DNA from: an uncultured Acetatifactor sp.
GTDB lineage: Bacteria; Bacillota; Clostridia; Lachnospirales; Lachnospiraceae
Direction: 5' to 3'
Assembly: GCA_910578215.1 (NCBI GenBank)
Contig: CAJTPH010000013.1
Span: 51,137-61,587, forward strand
Length of the DNA stretch: 10,451 bases
The translations under genes and the position numbers were made by a program. The notes below the pieces were generated by a model. That model searched no databases. It saw only the letters and a list, made by a program, of their open reading frames with translations, and was not told the origin of the DNA. Shown in pieces: positions 6,344 to 10,451 of the stretch. Numbering within the stretch: the first letter of the stretch is position 1; each line of letters opens with the position of its first letter.

Positions 6344-7837
6344 TCACTGCTTCTTTAACAGTGTCACGGAGTCCTTGCCATAATAACTGGACACCGCATA
6401 ATTTACCCAATCCTCCGGATCAGCTGTGATATCTCCAAAAAACAACAGATAGGGATGACATGAATAAGGCTCGAAGCTGGGAGCCTTTATTGAATCGTCC
6501 TCAAGCACTTTAAGCCTCTCCTGATATTCCGCATAATAGGTCTGTGCCTCCCCGCGCCGGAGAGAGAGGACAGCGCTTAAGGTTGTCACCGTACTTCCTC
6601 CCCACACATAAAGAGAAAAACACAACAGCAGCCCTCCCATTATCCATCCGCCCAGCAGACAGCTTTCCTTTGCCTGAATGTTCCGCTCGCCAAAGAAGGA
6701 TAGCCCTCTCCTCCGACAGAGCCACCCCACCCAATACAGCTCATTTGCGTACAGCCAGATATAAAAAGTCCAGCGATAAAGATTCTGTACCCTTCCCGCC
6801 CCGGTGATACCCAGGGTATAAAGCGTGGGCGCAAATTGTGAGGCAAAAATGCCGAAGGAAACCATCGTGACCAATATGGGAAAAGGGTATTTATAATCTC
6901 TTTTCTTCACGATATTCACAAATAAGGGCAAAAAAAGCACCCCCAGGATCACGCAGGGTAAGATGGTATTTCCCGTCACATAAAAGGCCGCCTCCTTCAG
7001 CGAAAGCAAGATCGCCATTACAGAGGAATTGCCTTCCACACCCGCCGAGGACAACCTGACACGATTTCCCGGGGCCAGCACATTCAAAAAGAATCCCGCC
7101 AGATATATTAAAAGCCCTGCCGTTACAAACCACCTGCCCGGATTTCTACGATACCAATACCATATGGCGGCAAAAAAATAAAACAACAGCATAACCAGCA
7201 GAGTCATATAGGTCCCGCCGGATACCAGCACCGTAAACAAAACTATTCCGGTATAGAGCAGGCCACGCTTCCATAATTCAGCCGGATGCCGATACAGAAG
7301 AATCAGCAAAGCCGTTAATATGACTGTCTCGTTGTATGTCACCGTATATAATGCAGACCCGCAAAACCAATAAAATGCCTCCACCGGAACCGGCGTCAGC
7401 AGCACCTGCAGACTGACGATACATCCTGCAACGATCCCTGCGCGAAAAAAGTCCGCTCCCATTACCTTCCTTAAAGCCGTCACAAACAAAAATAACTCAA
7501 ACAGCACAAAACCGCCCAACAAGAGATAGGTTCCCGCAAAATAAGCGTCCCGTCCGAAAATTCCCAACGCCGTCGTGGTAAACCATTCCGCCGCAAAGGT
7601 TCCCTGCCAGGTATGCCAATATTCCCACGCATATCCAACCTGTCTTAAGCAGGTTTTCACGACGGAATGTGTTTCGTCCCAGACAATCTCGGCAGTCTTG
7701 CCATATCCCACATCGTCCACACTTGGAAAATTATAATGCCCAATGACAAACAAAGGTATCAGCAAAGCAACCAGCATCAACATCACGCCGGCAAAAATAG
7801 CCCTTATCTGCATATCCTCTTTCAAAAACCTGCGCAT
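6344..7837 (-). CDS. Polytopic membrane protein, DUF6056-like (possible GT-C glycosyltransferase)
   Basis: A 497-residue protein with about ten hydrophobic segments, the first at about 12-33 and others near 102-121, 133-149, 169-182, 192-209, 211-229, 236-255, 290-309, 319-337 and 394-413. After the first segment an extracytoplasmic loop carries FPSVDDVGYG with D41-D42, the place where GT-C type enzymes hold a catalytic acidic residue. LAPGNRVR at 254-261 is a motif I associate with DUF6056. The C-terminal 80 residues are soluble and rich in aromatic residues. The start at 7837 has AAGGG about 9 nt upstream. The gene begins 12 bp after the FliD-like gene and is probably cotranscribed with it, so a role at the cell surface is plausible. 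A lipid-linked-sugar glycosyltransferase function is inference; family assignment is from memory. Confidence 0.72.
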   Translation of the reverse strand: MRRFLKEDMQIRAIFAGVMLMLVALLIPLFVIGHYNFPSVDDVGYGKTAEIVWDETHSVVKTCLRQVGYAWEYWHTWQGTFAAEWFTTTALGIFGRDAYFAGTYLLLGGFVLFELFLFVTALRKVMGADFFRAGIVAGCIVSLQVLLTPVPVEAFYWFCGSALYTVTYNETVILTALLILLYRHPAELWKRGLLYTGIVLFTVLVSGGTYMTLLVMLLFYFFAAIWYWYRRNPGRWFVTAGLLIYLAGFFLNVLAPGNRVRLSSAGVEGNSSVMAILLSLKEAAFYVTGNTILPCVILGVLFLPLFVNIVKKRDYKYPFPILVTMVSFGIFASQFAPTLYTLGITGAGRVQNLYRWTFYIWLYANELYWVGWLCRRRGLSFFGERNIQAKESCLLGGWIMGGLLLCFSLYVWGGSTVTTLSAVLSLRRGEAQTYYAEYQERLKVLEDDSIKAPSFEPYSCHPYLLFFGDITADPEDWVNYAVSSYYGKDSVTLLKKQ

Positions 7838-7849
7838 TGTCCGCTTCCC

Positions 7850-8623
7850 TTAAAAATAACTGTTAAACAGATTCCCGTTTTTAAAGCCGGAAGCATAAGA
7901 ACCCTTAGTTGTATAGGAGCTCCCCCTGTTTGCCGCATGATCCGCGGCATAGTTTATCAAGGATGCCTGTGCGGACACCTGATAGCCATAGGAACCGTTT
8001 TCTCCGAACAGGCTTTTTACCCTGGTCATATCGGATTTCATAAAGGTATCCTTGTCAATCGCCAATGTGCCGTCCTTATTAATACTGATGCCCACCGCCT
8101 CCAGATTCTTCTTGTTTCTGGAGGACTGACTGTTCATATAGTCCACGCGCCTTTCAAGAGTATCGTCCTTGGTTCCGTCCATGGCATTAATAACAGAATT
8201 GTAATCTTTCACAAAGCTGTTCACCGCCTTATAGATGCTGTCGGTATCATAATCTTTGACAGTGGTCTTATTGCCATCCTCATCCGTCGTGGTGATATCC
8301 TTTTTCTTAAACAGAGATTTGTCAAGGAGCGCGTCTGCAGACTCCTTCAAGGCGTCCGAGGCTGTCTGTACCTTGGTATATGCTTTTGTCTCCTCAGACG
8401 TCTTTTTTGCCCCTGCCCTGTTTGAAACGCTTTTCCCTGCGGCAGACTTTACGGAATCGTTTGCGGTCTCACTATAATACGCCTTCATAAGCTTTGCATA
8501 GCTGCCGTTCTTAATGCTTGCATAATCGCTTAAAAAGCTGCTGCCTGCCACACTTGCCGCACCGCTCCCCAAGCTGGGAAACAGAAACGACACATCTCTC
8601 TTTGCCTGAATGTTTATACTCAT
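7850..8623 (-). CDS. FliD C-terminal-like protein (non-flagellar context)
   Basis: A 257-residue protein without signal peptide or membrane segment. Residues about 127-210 resemble the end of flagellar cap protein FliD (HAP2): a helix with SFVKDYNSVINAMDG, then LEAVGISINKDGTLAIDKDTF and SDMTRVKSLF, and a Ser/Gly/Tyr-rich tail including GSYASGF. The N-terminal part is different, with FLFPSL at 13-18 and SIKNGSYAKLMKAYY at 36-50, and it lacks the long N-terminal region of real FliD (usually 450 aa or more). Start 8623 is strongly supported by AAGGAGG 8 nt upstream. It lies first in a two-gene unit with the DUF6056-like protein, and no other flagellar gene is in the window. It may be a secreted or surface-assembly relative of FliD, or a descendant of a lost flagellar system. 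Function unknown. Confidence 0.72.
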   Translation of the reverse strand: MSINIQAKRDVSFLFPSLGSGAASVAGSSFLSDYASIKNGSYAKLMKAYYSETANDSVKSAAGKSVSNRAGAKKTSEETKAYTKVQTASDALKESADALLDKSLFKKKDITTTDEDGNKTTVKDYDTDSIYKAVNSFVKDYNSVINAMDGTKDDTLERRVDYMNSQSSRNKKNLEAVGISINKDGTLAIDKDTFMKSDMTRVKSLFGENGSYGYQVSAQASLINYAADHAANRGSSYTTKGSYASGFKNGNLFNSYF

Positions 8624-8761
8624 AACCAATACCTCCTTGCCCGCTTCAGCGTGTATCTGCACAGCTTCCCAACGCAGAAAGCGCTCATAATTACTTTTAT
8701 TTCTCCCATATTCCGAACGGATACCCTCCGGAGTCTCCCGCTACAGAACATTCCTATATTC

Positions 8762-8790
8762 ATTATACTATATAATCGTCAAAAATGCAC
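8762..8790 (-). promoter_or_regulatory. Possible promoter of the FliD-like/DUF6056 unit
   Basis: A perfect TATAAT (8767-8762, minus strand) lies about 140 nt upstream of the FliD-like gene in an AT-rich tract. No -35 box stands at the ideal distance: TTGACG is only 9 nt upstream of TATAAT, and TTGGTG is 20 nt upstream. TTGACG could instead serve ATATAG 17 nt downstream. Confidence 0.4.
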
Positions 8791-8833
8791 CAAAAATTTA
8801 CAGTTTAACAATCATCAAAAATACGTCCTTAAA

Positions 8834-8849
8834 TGCCAAAGTAAATTCC
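8834..8849 (+). repeat. Left terminal inverted repeat of the IS30 remnant
   Basis: TGCCAAAGTAAATTCC matches the reverse complement of 9811-9826 (TGTCAAACTAAATTCC) at 14 of 16 positions. It lies 86 bp before the transposase start. Confidence 0.55.
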
Positions 8850-8935
8850 AGTTTATTTACCCTTACCGGATCTATCTCTGTCACTGACTCCTGTCTACCA
8901 GACAACGCAGTATGTCTGTTGGAAAGGAGTTTTTT

Positions 8936-9753
8936 ATGTCTAATCAATTACATACCAAAAAACATATGACCCTATCTGACAGGATCTTTATTGAACAATC
9001 CTTAGCTGACCATTCTTCCTTTAAGGACATCGCTTCTGTCTTGAAAAAGGATCCGTCTACTATCTCCAAGGAAATCAAAAAACACAGGACTCTGAAAGAA
9101 GGTTCCCATTACGGTATCAAAAATAACTGCTCCCTTCTTTCCTCCTGTCAGTCTGCTCGTATCTGTGATGGGAAAACATGCAATCATTTATGCAAAAATT
9201 CCAGAGTCTGCGACTGCACAAAACACTGTGCTGCCTTTTCACCGTTTGTATGCCCTACCCTCAAAAAGCCTCCTTTATGCTTGCCTTCCTCATGGATGAC
9301 ACCAAGAGCAGCTCCGTTGTGCAGGTGTTTCGCTTTCTGCAAAGGGAACTTGGTTCCGATACCTTTGCGCGCCTCTTTCCGGTTATTCTCACAAACAGGG
9401 GACCTGAATTTTCAACCCCTCTCGCTTTGGAATGTGACGAATACGGCGAGAACCTTTCTAAAGTCTTTTATTGTAACACAAATGCACCCTATCAAAAAGA
9501 ACGGCTGGAAAAAAATCATGAGTTCCTGCGTTATATCATGCCAAAGGGAACATCCTTTGATGCCATGACACAGCAGGACATTACCCTTGCCATCAACCAC
9601 ATCAATTCCACAGCAAGGGGCAGCTTAAATGACCGAACCCCATTTGAACTCGCCTCCCTGCTGCTTGATGAAAAGCTGTTAAAGCTTCTTCATCTGGAAC
9701 GAGTAGAACCTGACCGTGTTCTACTCGTTCCAGCGCTGCTCAAGCAGCACTAA
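8936..9753 (+). pseudogene. IS30 family transposase, internally deleted and frameshifted
   Basis: The N-terminal part starts at ATG 8936 (AAAGGAG 7 nt upstream) and shows the IS30 helix-turn-helix (MTLSDRIFIEQSLADH, then DPSTISKEIKKHR) and a Cys-rich stretch ending in CPTLKKPP near 9275. The rest continues in another frame as KASFMLAFLMDD to ALLKQH, the C-terminal half of the DDE domain, ending at TAA 9751-9753. From my memory of homologues of about 390-400 aa, roughly 150 residues between KPP and the SFMLAF-like strand are missing, including the first catalytic Asp. The second catalytic position reads LTNRGPEF (Asn at 9394-9396) instead of LTDxG. The Glu of LEKNHE (9508-9510) remains. It cannot encode an active transposase. 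The two halves overlap in open frames from 9169 to 9568. Confidence 0.88.
9694..9733 (+). repeat. Perfect 16-bp inverted repeat inside the transposase 3' end
   Basis: CTGGAACGAGTAGAAC (9694-9709) and GTTCTACTCGTTCCAG (9718-9733) form an uninterrupted 16-bp stem with an 8-nt loop, within codons for the C-terminal LERVEPDRVLLVPA segment. It lies directly before a terminator-like hairpin. Confidence 0.95.
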
Positions 9754-9762
9754 ACATTTTTT
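9732..9762 (+). terminator. Terminator-like hairpin at the end of the transposase
   Basis: GCTGC (9735-9739) and GCAGC (9744-9748) pair around a 4-nt loop, with two further pairs outside one mismatch, and a T-rich run follows at 9755-9762. The stop codon is inside the structure. The gap between stem and T-run makes it an imperfect terminator. Confidence 0.45.
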
Positions 9763-9810
9763 GAAACAGACATATTGCATGGCAACTTCATCACCCCAAG
9801 ACAGACAAGC

Positions 9811-9826
9811 GGAATTTAGTTTGACA
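9811..9826 (-). repeat. Right terminal inverted repeat of the IS30 remnant
   Basis: Reverse complement TGTCAAACTAAATTCC pairs with the left copy at 8834-8849 (14 of 16). It lies 58 bp after the transposase stop. Confidence 0.55.
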
Positions 9827-10053
9827 AACTTCCTCCCGGTTGTCTGTTTCCCATGCAGAAAAACAGACTGTTTCATATACATCATACATCTTTGCAGGAA
9901 AAATGACAAAGAAAAAGTTGTCTCAATCCTGCATTTTCTCTGGCATTCTGGAATTTCAGTTGTCACTGGAATTTGCTTTGACATTCAACCATGTACAAAT
10001 TGCCACTCGAAACCTTGTACAAGATGTTATAATTATTGGTGTTAGTATATAAG
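9827..10053. other. AT-rich spacer between the two insertion sequences
   Basis: No gene is supported here. It holds an 8-bp hairpin (GTCTGTTT at 9842-9849, AAACAGAC at 9861-9868, 11-nt loop), a short direct repeat CTGGAATTT, and a TGTACAA...TTGTACA inverted pair at about 9992-10021 just before a TATAAT near 10027-10032. The last two could belong to an outward or IS3-directed promoter, but no well-spaced -35 box is present. Confidence 0.5.
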
Positions 10054-10115
10054 TGTGGACAGAAAAAGTTGAACAACCTATACTATCAAGTGAAAGAGCA
10101 AAGGAGATGTTCAAC

Positions 10116-10394
10116 ATGGCGAAAAACCAAAAATTTTATACACCGGAATTTAAACAGCAGATTGTGGATTTGTATAATTCCGGGCAATATTCTTATCCAC
10201 AGCTGGAACGCGAGTATGGCGTAAGTCGGAGTGTCATGAGCAACTGGGTGAAGCAGCTTTCTCCCATCAAAACAGCGGAAGGGGAAACGGTCACCCTCAA
10301 GGAGTATAAGACTCTCCAGAAAGAAATCCAGCGACTTAAGATTGAGAATGAAATATTAAAAAAAGCCACCGCCATATTCGCAAAAGAACAATAG
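10116..10394 (+). CDS. IS3 family transposase OrfA (HTH protein)
   Basis: The 92-residue OrfA binds the element ends and is normally also made as an OrfAB fusion, the active transposase. The sequence shows a helix-turn-helix at about 26-48 (QLEREYGVSRSVMSNWVKQ) and a leucine-zipper helix with Leu at 67, 74 and 81, ending in LKKATAIFAKEQ. ATG at 10116 is chosen because AAGGAG lies 9 nt upstream; a GTG at 10053 would place the coding start in the presumed inverted repeat. OrfB follows in the -1 frame and the two overlap. The gene looks intact, so this element may be recent compared with the decayed IS30 copy next to it. Confidence 0.92.
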   Translation: MAKNQKFYTPEFKQQIVDLYNSGQYSYPQLEREYGVSRSVMSNWVKQLSPIKTAEGETVTLKEYKTLQKEIQRLKIENEILKKATAIFAKEQ

Positions 10395-10451
10395 CCGAGA
10401 TTGTTGCTTTTATCCAGCAAAACGTAAACCTTTACACCGTGTCCCAGCTTT
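10358..10451 (+). CDS. IS3 family transposase OrfB, N-terminal start only (via -1 frameshift)
   Basis: In the -1 frame relative to OrfA the sequence reads RKRTIAEIVAFIQQNVNLYTVSQL up to the right edge, matching the usual start of IS3 OrfB (a helix, then a tyrosine-valine-leucine segment). The frame is open only from 10352, and no ATG or GTG with a ribosome binding site precedes it. Expression by -1 slippage at the seven-A run 10358-10364 (codons TTA AAA AAA GCC of OrfA) is therefore likely. The catalytic DDE residues lie outside the window. Confidence 0.75.

Larger units (their letters stand above)
8834..9826 (+). mobile_element. Decayed IS30-family insertion sequence
   Basis: The element is delimited by imperfect inverted repeats (8834-8849 and 9811-9826, 14 of 16 bases matching) around an IS30-type transposase remnant. 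A second, subterminal inverted match lies at about 8907-8920 and 9764-9777 (13 of 14). At roughly 1.0 kb it is shorter than intact members of about 1.3-1.5 kb, as expected from the internal loss in the transposase. The exact outer ends and target duplication cannot be fixed. Confidence 0.65.
10054..10451 (+). mobile_element. IS3-family insertion sequence, left part
   Basis: An orfA/orfB transposase pair of IS3 type starts here and runs off the right edge. The left end is placed at TGTGGACAG near 10054 because IS3 elements begin with TG and this lies about 60 bp before orfA; the right end, needed to confirm it, is outside the window. Confidence 0.7.

Noticed and set aside
7850..8623. Genuine flagellar cap protein FliD
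   Set aside because: Too short, no FliD N-terminal domain and no flagellar neighbours; only the C-terminal part is similar.
9754..10052. Small plus- and minus-strand frames between the two insertion sequences
   Set aside because: Compositionally random translations with no ribosome binding sites; the region looks non-coding.

Overview
The window looks like chromosome from a gut-type Lachnospiraceae or related Clostridia. The support is the dgt-dnaG housekeeping pair, strong AGGAGG-type ribosome binding sites, a DUF6320-like zinc-ribbon membrane protein, a DUF6056-like membrane protein and IS30 and IS3 family elements. The genus cannot be fixed from sequence alone. All chromosomal genes up to about 8.6 kb lie on the minus strand; the last 1.6 kb is plus-strand mobile DNA.

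Layout from left to right. (1) 1-2726: dnaG (primase, C-terminus beyond the left edge) is preceded by dgt (HD-domain dNTP triphosphohydrolase). They are 12 bp apart and share a good sigma-A-type promoter and a leader of about 110 nt. rpoD is the usual next gene but lies outside the window. (2) 2825-6087: three minus-strand genes run, in transcription order, condensation/alcohol-acetyltransferase-like protein, zinc-ribbon six-TM protein, alpha/beta hydrolase. They look like an operon for making and breaking an ester or thioester-derived product; the substrate is unknown. Two odd repeat structures sit in its translation-initiation regions: a purine-transition-diverged 35-bp duplication with a hairpin, and a 10-bp tandem repeat carrying ATG codons in all frames. 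(3) 6145-6312: a complete tRNA-Leu(CAG) with promoter and terminator. Its promoter is the only convincing one upstream of the three-gene operon. (4) 6344-8767: a DUF6056-like multi-spanning membrane protein, preceded 12 bp upstream by a small protein resembling the C-terminal part of flagellar cap protein FliD, with no flagellar genes nearby. (5) 8834-9826: a decayed IS30-family element with imperfect terminal inverted repeats. Its transposase has lost the middle of the protein, including the first catalytic Asp; the second catalytic Asp is changed to Asn. (6) 10054 to the right edge: the left part of an IS3-family element (orfA and the start of orfB, with a poly-A frameshift site).

The less ordinary material is the three-gene ester module with its repeat-laden start regions, the FliD-like/DUF6056 pair, and a perfect 16-bp hairpin inside the 3' end of the IS30 transposase. 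No complete new defence or mobile system could be supported.
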